This document shows, one piece after another, positions 32,938-42,271 of a DNA stretch of 64,000 nt. The stretch comes from 66-474 sp035281745 (GTDB lineage: Bacteria > Pseudomonadota > Gammaproteobacteria > Xanthomonadales > Rhodanobacteraceae), in the NCBI GenBank assembly GCA_035281745.1, contig DATEDI010000014.1, positions 156,096 to 220,095 of the forward strand, given 5' to 3'. Within the stretch, counting starts at the first letter, position 1, and every line of letters begins with the position of its first letter. A program made the position numbers and the translations under genes. The notes below the pieces were generated by a model, which was given only the letters and a program-made list of their open reading frames with translations, was not told the DNA's origin and ran no database searches.

Positions 32938-34176
32938 ATGAGCAAGCGGCGTGTAGTGGTCACCGGCCTCGGCATGATTTCGCCCGTCGGCAACGACGTC
33001 GCGACGGCGTGGCAGAACGTGATTGCGGGCAAAAGCGGCATCGGCCCGATCACGCACTTCGACGCCAGCGCCTTCCCCACCCGCATCGCGGGCGAGGTGA
33101 AGGGCTTCGACCCGGCGCAATACATCCCGCCGAAAGACGTCAAGAAGATGGACACCTTCATCCACTACGGCATCGCCGCGGGCGCCGAAGCGCTGAAGGA
33201 TTCCGGCCTCGAAATCACCGAGGCCAATGCGCCGCGGATCGGCGTCGCGGTGGGCGCCGGCATCGGCGGCATCGCCAGCATCGAGCGCACCACGCTGGCC
33301 TATTACGAAGGCGGTCCACGCAAGATCTCGCCGTTCTTCGTGCCGGGCTGCATCATCAACATGGCGTCCGGCAATCTTGCGATCATCCACGGACTGAAAG
33401 GTCCGAACATCGCCTGCGTCACCGCCTGCACCACGGCGACGCACAACATCGGCTTGGCCATGCGGATGATCCAGTACGGCGACGCCGACGCGATGTTGAC
33501 AGGCGGCGCCGAATTTTCCGTCACCGCGACCGCGGTCGGCGGGTTCTGCTCGGCACGCGCGATGAGCACCCGCAACGACGACCCGACCCGCGCCAGCCGG
33601 CCGTGGGACAAGAACCGCGATGGCTTCGTGCTGTCCGACGGTGCCGGCTTGCTGGTGCTGGAGGAATACGAACACGCCAAGGCGCGCGGCGCGCACATTT
33701 ACGCGGAGGTGGCCGGCTTCGGCATGAGCGACGACGCCTACCACATCACCGCGCCCAGCGAGGGTGGCGAGGGCGCGGCCCGTTGCATGGAGGCGGCAGT
33801 GAAGGATGCGGGCGTCGATCCGGCCGCGGTGCAATACATCAACGCACACGGCACTTCGACGCCGCTGGGCGATCTCGGCGAGGTGCATGCGGCCAAGCGC
33901 GTGTTCGGGGACCATGCTTACAAGCTCGCGATGAGTTCGACCAAATCCACAACCGGACATCTGCTCGGCGCGGCCGGTGGTGTGGAAGCGATCTTCACCT
34001 TGCTGGCGATGCGCGACAACGTGTTGCCGCCGACCATCAACCTCGACGAACCCGGCGAAGGCTGCGATCTGGATTTCGTGCCGAACACCGCGCGCGACGG
34101 CAAGATCGACATTGCAATTTCCAACTCGTTCGGCTTCGGCGGCACCAACGGCACGCTGCTGTTCAAGCGGATCTGA
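32938..34176 (+). CDS. fabF: Beta-ketoacyl-ACP synthase II
   Basis: 412 residues. Nucleophile C164 in ACTTATHNIG, His in NAHGTSTPLGD and in STKSTTGHLLGAAGG. Elongates acyl-ACP, including the unsaturated C16 to C18 step. CTGGAG lies 8 nt before the ATG. Located 270 bp after acpP, behind a terminator. Confidence 0.96.
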   Translation: MSKRRVVVTGLGMISPVGNDVATAWQNVIAGKSGIGPITHFDASAFPTRIAGEVKGFDPAQYIPPKDVKKMDTFIHYGIAAGAEALKDSGLEITEANAPRIGVAVGAGIGGIASIERTTLAYYEGGPRKISPFFVPGCIINMASGNLAIIHGLKGPNIACVTACTTATHNIGLAMRMIQYGDADAMLTGGAEFSVTATAVGGFCSARAMSTRNDDPTRASRPWDKNRDGFVLSDGAGLLVLEEYEHAKARGAHIYAEVAGFGMSDDAYHITAPSEGGEGAARCMEAAVKDAGVDPAAVQYINAHGTSTPLGDLGEVHAAKRVFGDHAYKLAMSSTKSTTGHLLGAAGGVEAIFTLLAMRDNVLPPTINLDEPGEGCDLDFVPNTARDGKIDIAISNSFGFGGTNGTLLFKRI

Positions 34177-34226
34177 TGGGTGCACGGGCGGTCTTGCAGC
34201 CGATCACGATCGTTTAGACTGGCCGG

Positions 34227-35285
34227 ATGATCCGGATCGACACCCCACACGCGCGCCTCAGCAACGGCAACGCCATCGTGCGTACCTTGTCGATCGTCAT
34301 CGTGTTGGCGATCATCGCGGCCATCGCGTGGGCCGGCATCACGTATCTGCACTTCACCCGCACGCCGTTGAACGTGCGCGCCACGGGACAGACGGTGGAA
34401 ATCGCCCGGGGGGAGGGTTTCAACGGCATCGTTGCGCAATTGCGGCAGGAAAAATTCACCGATGCGCCGCCGCTGCTGTGGCGCGCGCTGGCCATGCGCC
34501 TTGGCGTCGCCAACAAGTTGCACGCCGGCGAGTACGCGCTCGCGCCCGGCATGACGCCGACGGTGCTGCTGGAAAACATGGCGGCTGGCAAGGTGCTGCA
34601 TCGGCGCGTCACGCTGGTTGACGGATGGACTTTTGCGCAGGTACGGCAGGCCTTGCAGCACGCGCCGAAACTCGCGCATGCCATCGCAGGCTTGAGCGAC
34701 GATCAGGTGATGGCGAAGCTTGGCGATGCCGGCCGGTCGCCGGAAGGCGAATTCATGCCCGACACCTACGATTACGTGCTCGGCATGTCCGACCTCGACA
34801 TCCTGAAGCGCGCGCACAAGGCGATGCAGGACTTTCTTGCGGAGGAGTGGGCCGGGCGCGACACCTCGATCTGGATCCAGCAGCCGTATCAAGCTTTGAT
34901 CCTCGCCTCGCTGGTCGAGAAGGAAACCGCGGTGCCGGCCGAGCGTCCGCAGATCGCGGGCGTGTTCGAGCGGCGGCTGAAGCTGGGCATGAAGCTCGAT
35001 ACCGACCCCAGCGTCATCTTCGGCATGGGTTCGAGTTACGCCGGCAAGATCCACAAGTCGGATCTCGAAACCGACACGCCGTACAACACCTACATGCGTG
35101 CCGGCCTGCCGCCCACGCCGATCGCGCTGCCGAGCCGGGCCGCGATCCACGCCGTGCTGCATCCCGCGGCGGGCGACGCGCTGTACTTCGTCGCCAAGGG
35201 CGACGGCACGCATGAGTTCTCCGCGACGCTGGCCGAGCAGACTGCCGCGGTAAGGAAATACATCCTGGAAAAAAAGAAGCAATGA
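34227..35285 (+). CDS. mltG: Endolytic murein transglycosylase
   Basis: 352 residues. One N-terminal membrane helix (about 19-40), a LysM-like subdomain, and the YceG catalytic part with Glu in ILASLVEKETA and DPSVIFGMG. Cuts nascent glycan strands and sets their length. In E. coli pabC lies between fabF and this gene; it is absent here. ATGA overlap with tmk. Confidence 0.94.
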   Translation: MIRIDTPHARLSNGNAIVRTLSIVIVLAIIAAIAWAGITYLHFTRTPLNVRATGQTVEIARGEGFNGIVAQLRQEKFTDAPPLLWRALAMRLGVANKLHAGEYALAPGMTPTVLLENMAAGKVLHRRVTLVDGWTFAQVRQALQHAPKLAHAIAGLSDDQVMAKLGDAGRSPEGEFMPDTYDYVLGMSDLDILKRAHKAMQDFLAEEWAGRDTSIWIQQPYQALILASLVEKETAVPAERPQIAGVFERRLKLGMKLDTDPSVIFGMGSSYAGKIHKSDLETDTPYNTYMRAGLPPTPIALPSRAAIHAVLHPAAGDALYFVAKGDGTHEFSATLAEQTAAVRKYILEKKKQ

Positions 35286-35914
35286 AGGGGCGCTTGATCA
35301 GCCTCGAGGGTGGCGAGGGCGCGGGCAAGAGTACGTTGCTGGCCGGTCTTCGCGCGCATTTCGAACGCAGCGGGATGGACGTGCTGTACACGCGCGAACC
35401 CGGCGGCACACCGGTGGGCGAAGCCATTCGCGCGCTGGTGCTCGATCCGGCGCATCGCGGCGTGGCGGTGGAAACGGAATTGCTGCTGATGTTCGCGGCG
35501 CGCGCGCAACTGGTGCGCGAAGTATTGCAACCAGCATTGGTGTCCGGTCGCTGGGTCCTGTGCGATCGTTTCACCGACGCGAGTTACGCCTATCAGGGCG
35601 GCGGACGCGGCGTCGACGCCATACGCATCGGCGAACTGGAACGCATCGCCACCGGCGGCTTGAAGCCGGACCTGACCTTGCTGCTGGATCTTCCGGTCGC
35701 GCACGGCCGTGCGCGTGCCAGCCAGCGCAGCGATGCGGATCGCATCGAGGTCGAGCGCGACGATTTCTTCGAGCGCGTACGTGCGACGTATCTCGCGCGC
35801 GCGCAGGCGGAACCGGCGCGCTTCCGCGTCATCGACGCCTTGCAGCCTGCCGACGCCGTGCTGCAGGCGGCGGTGGCGGCCATCGACGCATTGCGGGCGG
35901 ACGTCACGACATGA
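35282..35914 (+). CDS. tmk: Thymidylate kinase
   Basis: 210 residues. P-loop GGEGAGKST, DRFTDASYAYQGGGR and the C-terminal lid. Makes dTDP from dTMP. Overlaps mltG and holB by four bases at each end, so mltG-tmk-holB is translationally coupled. Confidence 0.95.
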   Translation: MKGRLISLEGGEGAGKSTLLAGLRAHFERSGMDVLYTREPGGTPVGEAIRALVLDPAHRGVAVETELLLMFAARAQLVREVLQPALVSGRWVLCDRFTDASYAYQGGGRGVDAIRIGELERIATGGLKPDLTLLLDLPVAHGRARASQRSDADRIEVERDDFFERVRATYLARAQAEPARFRVIDALQPADAVLQAAVAAIDALRADVTT

Positions 35915-36903
35915 CGGACGAGGAAACCATCGTCACCGCCATCGCGCCGGGCGATCCGTTGCCGGCGTGGTGCGAACCCGCCTGGAGTCTGCTCGCTGCG
36001 CGCGCGGCCAATGGCACGCTGCCACATGCGCTGCTGGTGTGCGGACCCGGCGGCCTCGGCAAGCGGGCCCTGGTCGAGATGTTCGTGCGCGCGCGCTTGT
36101 GCGAGACACCGAAAGGCGGTCACGCGTGCGGCTCGTGCCGCACGTGCAAGCTGCTCGCGGCCGGCACCCATCCCGACCGGATGCGGGTGAAGCTGGAGCC
36201 CAATCCCAAGACCGGCGTGATACGCAAGGAAATCGTGGTCGACCAGATTCGCGAGCTGTCGGCACGCCTCGCGATGTCCAGCCAGCTCGACGGCTGGCAG
36301 GTTGCGGTGATCGACCCTGCCGACGCGATGAATGTTGCGGCCCAGAACGCCTTGCTGAAGACGCTGGAGGAGCCGACCGGGGCCAGCCTGATCGTGCTGG
36401 TGGCCGACCAGCCGGGACGGTTGAGCGCGACGATCCGCAGCCGCTGCCAGCGCATCGATATTGTCGTACCGCCGCCGAACGAGGCGTTGACGTGGCTGGA
36501 AACGCGCGGCGTCGAATCCGCGGACGCCGTGCTGGCCGCAGCTGGCGGCAATCCGGGTCAGGCTTGGCTGCTGGCGGAGCAGGGCGGCATGCAGCGCCGT
36601 CAGGAAGTCGCACGCGATTTGCTGGCGCTGGCCGCGGGCCGTGCCGATGCCCGGGCCATCGGGCGGACCTGGGCGGGTGATGAGCCGCAACAACGGCTGG
36701 AGCAGGCGTCGCGCCTGCTCGAAAGCGCGTTGCGCACGCGCGCCCACGGTGAACGCGCACGCTTCGATCCGGGCTGGAGTGACGAAACGGTAGCCGAGCG
36801 CATCGCCGAGGCGAATCGCCTGCGCGCGCTGTTGAACGGTCCCTTGCGCGGCGATCTGGCCTTGTTCGACTGGTTGAATGGCTTGCCGGTCGTGGCACGC
36901 TGA
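35911..36903 (+). CDS. holB: DNA polymerase III subunit delta'
   Basis: 330 residues. Clamp-loader AAA+ fold: P-loop remnant GPGGLGKRA, where the Ser/Thr after K51 is Arg (R52), as expected for a non-ATPase delta'. A four-Cys zinc site (CETPKGGHACGSCRTC) and the sensor region NALLKTLEEP and SRCQRI follow. It completes the clamp loader with DnaX. ATGA overlap with tmk. Confidence 0.93.
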   Translation: MTDEETIVTAIAPGDPLPAWCEPAWSLLAARAANGTLPHALLVCGPGGLGKRALVEMFVRARLCETPKGGHACGSCRTCKLLAAGTHPDRMRVKLEPNPKTGVIRKEIVVDQIRELSARLAMSSQLDGWQVAVIDPADAMNVAAQNALLKTLEEPTGASLIVLVADQPGRLSATIRSRCQRIDIVVPPPNEALTWLETRGVESADAVLAAAGGNPGQAWLLAEQGGMQRRQEVARDLLALAAGRADARAIGRTWAGDEPQQRLEQASRLLESALRTRAHGERARFDPGWSDETVAERIAEANRLRALLNGPLRGDLALFDWLNGLPVVAR

Positions 36904-36918
36904 GGAGGCTCTTTTGCT

Positions 36919-36945
36919 CGTCATCCAGGCTTTCGCCGGATGACG
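36919..36945. repeat. Hairpin repeat of the CGTCATCC...GGATGACG type
   Basis: 8-bp stem (36919-36926 with 36938-36945) with inner AGGCTTTCGCC. It resembles the widespread proteobacterial repeat seen also at 61402-61515. It may end holB transcription, though no T-run follows. The remaining 160 bp to the next gene show nothing clear. Confidence 0.5.
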
Positions 36946-37106
36946 GGTGATGGGATTGATCGGAGATTGCTTGATCGTCCGAAGACTGCTCGGACGCCAG
37001 GGCGATGTGTGGATGTCCGGTCAGTGCCGGGTCAACCACTTCCGGGCACAATCGCGCCGCGCTCCGCTCCGCGGTCAAACCCTGCGCGCAATGAAAGGAT
37101 GCCGGT

Positions 37107-38084
37107 TTGCGTCTGGAAAAACCCTCTGACCTGCTCGATCCCGATGCGCTGCTGAAGCGTCCGGGCGCCAACCTGATGGTGATGGCGCCGCATCCGGACG
37201 ACGAGTCACTGGCGACCGGTGGCTTGATCCAGCGCGCGCTTGGCTACGGCGCCGGGGTCAGTGTGGTGTTTGCCAGCGACGGAGAAAACAATCCCTGGCC
37301 GCAGCGCGTGCTGGAACGGCGCGCCTGGATCGGCCCGCACCAGCGGGCAGGCTGGGCGGCGCGGCGGCGCGGCGAAGCCGACGCCGCATTGCGTGCGCTC
37401 GGTGTCGATGCCGATCATGTACACCGGCTCGGCTGGCCGGATGGCAGCGTCACCTGGATGCTGCTGGACGACACGGCGGCGATGCTGGCGACAATGCGCG
37501 AACTGCTCGTGCGCGAGCGCCCGACGGTGTTGGCATTGCCCGATCTGGTCGACAAGCACCCCGATCACAGCGCGATCCACGTGCTGATGGAAATGGTGTT
37601 CCAGACCTCACCCGGTTTGCGCAAACCGGACTGTCTCGGTTACCTGCTGCACGGCCGCTCGCAATCCGGCGTGCCGCAGCGCGCGGTGTTCGCGCTGAGC
37701 GACGACGAGCGCCTGCGCAAGCGTCGCGCAATCGAGGCGCACGCCAGCCAGATCGCCCTGAGCCGTGGGCGCTTCCTGCGCTTTGCCGCCGCCACGGAAG
37801 ATTTCGTGGCCGGACTGGATTGCCACGACCGCGCCGGCGCGACCCTTCCATGGTTGCCGCCACGCGCCTTGCGTCCTTTCCTGGCCTTGCTCGCGGTAGA
37901 CGCGGCCGGTGGCGAACGGGTGCGGCTGGGTGCCGGCGACGACGCCACGCTGTTCTGGCGCGACGGCAATCCCGCCGCGCGCCCCTCGCGCGTGCTGCGA
38001 CCGCCGTACTACGTCAAGCTGTATTGCCCGCTGCCATCGCCATGGGTATTCGACGGCTGGGGCTGGTGTCGTTTCGGCGCTTGA
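37107..38084 (+). CDS. PIG-L family deacetylase
   Basis: 325 residues from a TTG start preceded by AAAGGA. Zinc motif MAPHPDDESLATGG and a second His region DKHPDHSAIH are the LmbE/PIG-L signature. These enzymes remove acetyl groups from N-acetylglucosaminyl compounds. A C-terminal extension of about 90 residues is not part of the core domain. Substrate unknown. It may be tied to LPS or cell-wall sugars, but there is no direct evidence. Confidence 0.85.
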   Translation: MRLEKPSDLLDPDALLKRPGANLMVMAPHPDDESLATGGLIQRALGYGAGVSVVFASDGENNPWPQRVLERRAWIGPHQRAGWAARRRGEADAALRALGVDADHVHRLGWPDGSVTWMLLDDTAAMLATMRELLVRERPTVLALPDLVDKHPDHSAIHVLMEMVFQTSPGLRKPDCLGYLLHGRSQSGVPQRAVFALSDDERLRKRRAIEAHASQIALSRGRFLRFAAATEDFVAGLDCHDRAGATLPWLPPRALRPFLALLAVDAAGGERVRLGAGDDATLFWRDGNPAARPSRVLRPPYYVKLYCPLPSPWVFDGWGWCRFGA

Positions 38085-38144
38085 CCGCGGCTTGTCTGTG
38101 GCGGCAAGCTGATCGCGTTGATCACCAGGGGCGGAGACATGGCA

Positions 38145-38516
38145 ATGATGGGTGGTGCAGGCGGCATGGGCGGGATGGGCAGTCAAGGCATCCTGCCGAT
38201 CGTCATCAGGGACAAGCAGACGCTGTACCAGTCCTACATGTCGTTCGTGAAGGGCGGCGGCCTGTTCGTGCCCACCAACAAGCGCTACAACCTCGGCGAC
38301 GAGGTGTTCCTGCTGATGACGCTGCCGGAGGAGACCGAACGCGTGGCGACCACCGGTCGGGTGGTCTGGATTACGCCAATTGCCGCACAGGGCAATCGTC
38401 CGGCCGGCATCGGCGTGCAGTTCGCCGAGAACGCCGACGGCGACAACGCCCGCACCAAGATCGAGACCCTGCTGGCCGGCCTGCAGGGCGGGGACAAGCC
38501 GACGCATACGATGTAG
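38145..38516 (+). CDS. pilZ: PilZ domain protein of type IV pilus type
   Basis: 123 residues with a Gly/Met-rich N-terminus. SFVKGGGLFVPTNKRYNLGDEVFLLMTLPEE is the PilZ core of the Pseudomonas/Xanthomonas PilZ protein, and the end DKPTHTM matches. In that subgroup the RxxxR c-di-GMP motif is missing, as here, and the protein works by binding PilB/FimX. ATG 38145 is chosen because GGAG is 8 nt upstream; ATG 38139 would be only 2 nt away. Proximity to holB is conserved. Confidence 0.88.
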   Translation: MMGGAGGMGGMGSQGILPIVIRDKQTLYQSYMSFVKGGGLFVPTNKRYNLGDEVFLLMTLPEETERVATTGRVVWITPIAAQGNRPAGIGVQFAENADGDNARTKIETLLAGLQGGDKPTHTM

Positions 38517-38546
38517 CGTGGCTTTTCCGATGTAGCGTGGCTTTTC
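38509..38546. repeat. Tandem 19-bp repeat across the pilZ stop codon
   Basis: CGATGTAGCGTGGCTTTTC occurs twice head to tail (38509-38527, 38528-38546). The first copy holds the pilZ stop codon, so the duplication gives a spare TAG outside the gene. It looks like a recent slippage product. Confidence 0.75.
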
Positions 38547-38666
38547 GGCTATCGATCGCCGCGCGTCCGAAAACCAACGGCAACAGTTCGGCTTCGGGTG
38601 AGCATCCACCAGCAACAGCAAGCGGGCGGCGGCGAGCTGAGGCAGGCAGCTCTTCCGCAACGATTT

Positions 38667-38742
38667 GGTCGGGGAGACAGGATTTGAACCTGCGACTTCT
38701 ACGTCCCGAACGTAGCGCTCTACCAGGCTGAGCTACACCCCG
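38667..38742 (-). tRNA. tRNA-Pro (anticodon CGG)
   Basis: Read on the minus strand, a full cloverleaf: acceptor CGGGGTG, D-arm, anticodon loop TTCGGGA giving CGG (decodes CCG), T-arm GGTTCAAATCC, A discriminator, encoded CCA (38667-38669). One U-U pair in the acceptor stem. Confidence 0.95.
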
Positions 38743-38860
38743 ACGGTTCGCACGGGGCAGGAACCCCGCAGCGAGCCGCAAATGATACTTGGCGGAGCTT
38801 CGCGTGCGCAAGATGGGGCTGCGCGCTGCTACTCTTGCGGTTTTATCACGAGACGCAACG

Positions 38861-40249
38861 ATGGCGCTGACCACGCCCCGCACGATGCCGGGCACGCTGG
38901 AACTGCTGCCACGCGAGCAGATCGCGTTCCAGTCGATGCTGGACACAATCCGCCGAGGGTTCGAGATGTACGGGTTCCTGCCGATCGAGACCCCGGCGAT
39001 TGAATTCGCCGACATTCTTTTGACCAAGAGCGGCGGCGAAACCGAGCGGCAGGTGTATTTCGTGCAGTCGACGGGCGCGCTGGAGCGGGCGCCGGATCAA
39101 CCGGGCCGCCCCGAACACGCGTTGCGCTTCGATCTCACCGTGCCGCTGGCGCGCTACGTGGCCGAACACGAGCGCGAATTGGCGTTTCCGTTCCGGCGCT
39201 ACCAGATGCAGCGCGTGTATCGCGGCGAGCGCGCGCAACGCGGTCGTTTCCGGGAGTTCTATCAGTGCGACATCGACGTGATCGGCAAGGACAGCCTGTC
39301 GATCCGTTACGACGCCGAAATCCCGGCAGTGATCCACGCGGTGTTCCACGCGCTGGACATCGGCGCGTTCACGATCCAGCTCAACAACCGCAAGCTGATG
39401 CGCGGTTTCTTCGAAGGCCTCGGCATCAGCGACAGCGAAAAGCAGATGCTGGTGCTGCGCGAGGTGGACAAGCTGGACAAGCGCGGCGCGGATTATGTGC
39501 GCGGCGTGTTGACCGGCGAGCAGTTCGATCTCTCCGCAGAAGGCGCGGAGCGGATCATGCAATTCGTCGAAGTGCGTTCCACGTCGCTGGCCGACGCACA
39601 CGCGAAACTCGATGCGCTCGGCAGGGGAACCGATACCTTCGAGCAGGGCAGGGCGGAGCTGCGCGACGTGCTGGATACGGTAGCCGGGTTCGGCGTGCCG
39701 GAGTCGGCGTACGCGTTGAACCTTTCGATTGCGCGCGGGCTCGATTACTACACCGGCACCGTGTACGAAACGATCTTGAACGATCACCCGGACATCGGTT
39801 CGATCTGTTCCGGCGGACGTTACGACAGCCTCGCAGCGAATTACACCAAGTCGACACTCCCGGGCGTCGGCATTTCGATCGGATTGACGCGCCTTTTCTG
39901 GCAACTTCGCGAAGCCGGGATGTTGAGGGCCGCCGACAGCAGCGTGCAGGTGCTGGTCACGCAAATGGATGCCGCGCAGTTGTCGCACTGTCTGACGATC
40001 GCGAAGGAACTGCGCGACGCCGGGATCGCCACCGAAGTCGCGCTGGAAGGCGGCAAGCTGGGCAAGCAGTTGAAGTACGCCGATCGCGCCGGCATCCGGT
40101 TCGCGGTGGTGGCGGGCGGGGACGAGCTTTCGCGCGACGCGGTGGCGGTGAAGGATCTCCGTCGCGGCGACCAGTTCGAGGTGCCACGCGCGGAACTGGT
40201 GAAGTCGTTGCGGGTGGAACTGGCGCAAGAGAAGGTGCAAGTGGCATGA
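38861..40249 (+). CDS. hisS: Histidyl-tRNA synthetase
   Basis: 462 residues. Class II motifs: motif 1 near the N-terminus, motif 2 (RVYRGERAQRGRFREFYQCDID), the His-binding signature GLDYYTGTVYE and motif 3 GVGISIGLTRL, followed by an anticodon-binding domain. Charges tRNA-His. It leads a histidine-themed region and overlaps the next gene by four bases. Start at MALTTPRTMPG, the typical head. Confidence 0.95.
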   Translation: MALTTPRTMPGTLELLPREQIAFQSMLDTIRRGFEMYGFLPIETPAIEFADILLTKSGGETERQVYFVQSTGALERAPDQPGRPEHALRFDLTVPLARYVAEHERELAFPFRRYQMQRVYRGERAQRGRFREFYQCDIDVIGKDSLSIRYDAEIPAVIHAVFHALDIGAFTIQLNNRKLMRGFFEGLGISDSEKQMLVLREVDKLDKRGADYVRGVLTGEQFDLSAEGAERIMQFVEVRSTSLADAHAKLDALGRGTDTFEQGRAELRDVLDTVAGFGVPESAYALNLSIARGLDYYTGTVYETILNDHPDIGSICSGGRYDSLAANYTKSTLPGVGISIGLTRLFWQLREAGMLRAADSSVQVLVTQMDAAQLSHCLTIAKELRDAGIATEVALEGGKLGKQLKYADRAGIRFAVVAGGDELSRDAVAVKDLRRGDQFEVPRAELVKSLRVELAQEKVQVA

Positions 40250-42150
40250 CGACGGTTCGGCTGGATGGCAGCCATCTCACGCGCAACGACGTGATCGCGG
40301 TGGCACGACACGGCGCGATGGTCGAACTCGATGCGGCGCAGCTCGAAAAGGTGCAGCGCGCCGCCGACTTCATCGCCGACAAGGTACGCTGCGGCGAGCC
40401 GATCTACGGCGTCACCACCGGTTTCGGCAGCAACGCCGACAAGTTGCTGGGCGCGCATCGCGCGCGCGACGAACTGCCGGGCGGCAATCCCGATCCGCGC
40501 GACGAAACGCTGCCCGAGGAATTGCAGCACAATCTCATCATCACCCACGCGGTGTGCGTGGGTGAGCCGCTGGCACCTGATGTGGTGCGTGCGATGCTGG
40601 TGATCCGCATCAACACGCTGATGCGCGGTCATTCCGGTATCCGCGTGGAAACCTTGCAGGCGCTGACCGCGATGTTGAACAGCGGCATCGTGCCGGCGGT
40701 GCCCGCGAAGGGTTCGGTGGGGGCGAGCGGGGATCTCGCGCCACTGTCGCATCTTGCGATCGTGCTGCTTGGCGACGGCGAGGCCTTCTACGAAGGCGAG
40801 CGCATGACCGGCGGCGAAGCCCTGCGCCGCGCCGGCTTGCAGCCGGTGAGGCTGTCTTTCAAGGAAGGACTGGCGCTCAACAACGGTACCGCGCAGATGC
40901 TGGCGACGTCCGTGTTGGCGCTGGACGAGTTGGAATACCTGCTGGGGGTCGCAGACCTTGCTGCCGCAATGACGTTGGACGCCTTTGCGGGCCGCAGCGG
41001 CGCGTTGCGCGAGGAAGTGCACGCGCTGCGCCCGCATCCGGGCCAGGTTGCGGCGGCCCGCCACGTCCGCGGGTTGCTGGCGGGATCCACCTTGATCGAC
41101 ATTCCGTATCATCTCGTTCCGCGTTTCCGCACCTGGACCGCGCAGGCGTGGGCGACGCAGGAAGAACAGGCACTGTCGTTCGACATCCGCTGGGAATGGG
41201 TGCCGGTCGACCAGCGCCATGGTCGTGAGGCGTTCTACCGGCGCTTCCTGCCGTTCCGCGGCGGCAAGAAGCACCAACCGCAGGATGCCTACTGCCTGCG
41301 CTGCATGCCGCAGGTACACGGCGCGGTACGCGACGCGTGGGTACAGGCATGCCGCGTCGTCGACATCGAATTGAATGCGGTCACCGACAACCCGCTGATC
41401 TTCCCGGACGCGGAAGGCGCGCAGCACATCGAGGAGCAGGTGATTTCCGCGGGCCATTTCCACGGCATGCCGCTGGCCCTGGTGATGAGCTATGTGAAGG
41501 CGGCGATCCCGGTGCTTGCGTCGATTTCCGAACGCCGCCTCAACAAGCTGGTCGATCCGGCTACGAACGATGGATTGCCGGCATTCCTGACGGGCAACGA
41601 AGACGGCACCGATTCTGGTTTCATGATCGTGCAGTACACCGCGGCGGCGCTGGTGAACGATCTTGCCACGCGCGCGCATCCGGCCAGCGTGTATTCCATT
41701 CCGACCAGCGCCAACGCCGAAGACCACGTGTCGATGGGTGCGAATGAGGCGCGCCAGGTGCTGGACATGACGCGCGATCTGTCGGACGTGCTGGCGCTTG
41801 AGTTGTACACCGCCGCGCAGGCGCTCGATTACCGCAACGAGATGTTGAACGCGGCACGCGGGCTGGCGCGCCGCGGCGGCTGGCAGGCACTGGCGGCCAA
41901 GGTCGAACACGCACCGCGTGAGAGCCACGCGCACTACGGCGCATTCGCCCGTGAAGTGCAGACGCTGGCATCGGAGCTGGTCGGAGCTGACGCATTCCGC
42001 CCGGGCGAGGCGGTACACGCGGCACATGCACGCTTGCGCGAGACCATCGCCTTCATGCATCGCGATCGCGCGATGCAGCACGATCTTGCCGAAGCGTGCC
42101 GATTGGTGCGCGAGCGTGCGTTCGCGACCGGGCCGGCGCCCGGCATTTGA
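40246..42150 (+). CDS. Histidine ammonia-lyase (aromatic amino-acid lyase family), long form
   Basis: 634 residues, against about 510 for HutH. The MIO cofactor forms from A160-S161-G162 in GSVGASGDLAPLSH. Y54 (YGVTTGFG), H101 (in ITHA), N212/N213 in LNNG, QDAYCLR with Y349 and R352, and E492 in AEDHVSMG match the histidine-binding set of HutH rather than Phe/Tyr lyases. So it should convert histidine to urocanate. A roughly 60-residue insert (about 283-345, rich in Trp, Arg and aromatic residues) is unusual. No hutU, hutI or hutF lies nearby, so its role may differ from plain catabolism. It overlaps hisS by ATGA, linking histidine use and charging. Confidence 0.82.
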   Translation: MTTVRLDGSHLTRNDVIAVARHGAMVELDAAQLEKVQRAADFIADKVRCGEPIYGVTTGFGSNADKLLGAHRARDELPGGNPDPRDETLPEELQHNLIITHAVCVGEPLAPDVVRAMLVIRINTLMRGHSGIRVETLQALTAMLNSGIVPAVPAKGSVGASGDLAPLSHLAIVLLGDGEAFYEGERMTGGEALRRAGLQPVRLSFKEGLALNNGTAQMLATSVLALDELEYLLGVADLAAAMTLDAFAGRSGALREEVHALRPHPGQVAAARHVRGLLAGSTLIDIPYHLVPRFRTWTAQAWATQEEQALSFDIRWEWVPVDQRHGREAFYRRFLPFRGGKKHQPQDAYCLRCMPQVHGAVRDAWVQACRVVDIELNAVTDNPLIFPDAEGAQHIEEQVISAGHFHGMPLALVMSYVKAAIPVLASISERRLNKLVDPATNDGLPAFLTGNEDGTDSGFMIVQYTAAALVNDLATRAHPASVYSIPTSANAEDHVSMGANEARQVLDMTRDLSDVLALELYTAAQALDYRNEMLNAARGLARRGGWQALAAKVEHAPRESHAHYGAFAREVQTLASELVGADAFRPGEAVHAAHARLRETIAFMHRDRAMQHDLAEACRLVRERAFATGPAPGI

Positions 42151-42181
42151 ACCTATCCTGAAGTGATCCCGTTCGGTGCTC

Positions 42182-42210
42182 TTGCGCCGCGCCCGGCGGG
42201 CCGTTACGAT
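42182..42210 (+). promoter_or_regulatory. Likely yerC-his operon promoter
   Basis: -35 TTGCGC (42182-42187), 17-bp spacer, -10 TACGAT (42205-42210). Transcription would start near 42217, at the left edge of a palindrome. Confidence 0.5.
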
Positions 42211-42216
42211 CTGCGA

Positions 42217-42244
42217 CCAATGTACTAGCACGTTATTACATTGG
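42217..42244. promoter_or_regulatory. Operator-like palindrome, TrpR type
   Basis: 28-bp near-palindrome with 11 of 14 pairs matching; the outer 8 bp (CCAATGTA/TACATTGG) are perfect. Its inner 18 bp begin GTACTAG, the half-site of the E. coli trp operator, and end TTATTAC. It sits at the expected transcription start, ahead of a TrpR-like gene. Most likely the binding site of YerC (inference). Confidence 0.6.
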
Positions 42245-42271
42245 TCTTGCAGCAAACCCGGTGCAAAACAT

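Noticed and set aside
39265..40245. Extension of the ammonia-lyase frame upstream through hisS
   Set aside because: The frame stays open by chance inside hisS; the lyase begins at the ATG overlapping the hisS stop.
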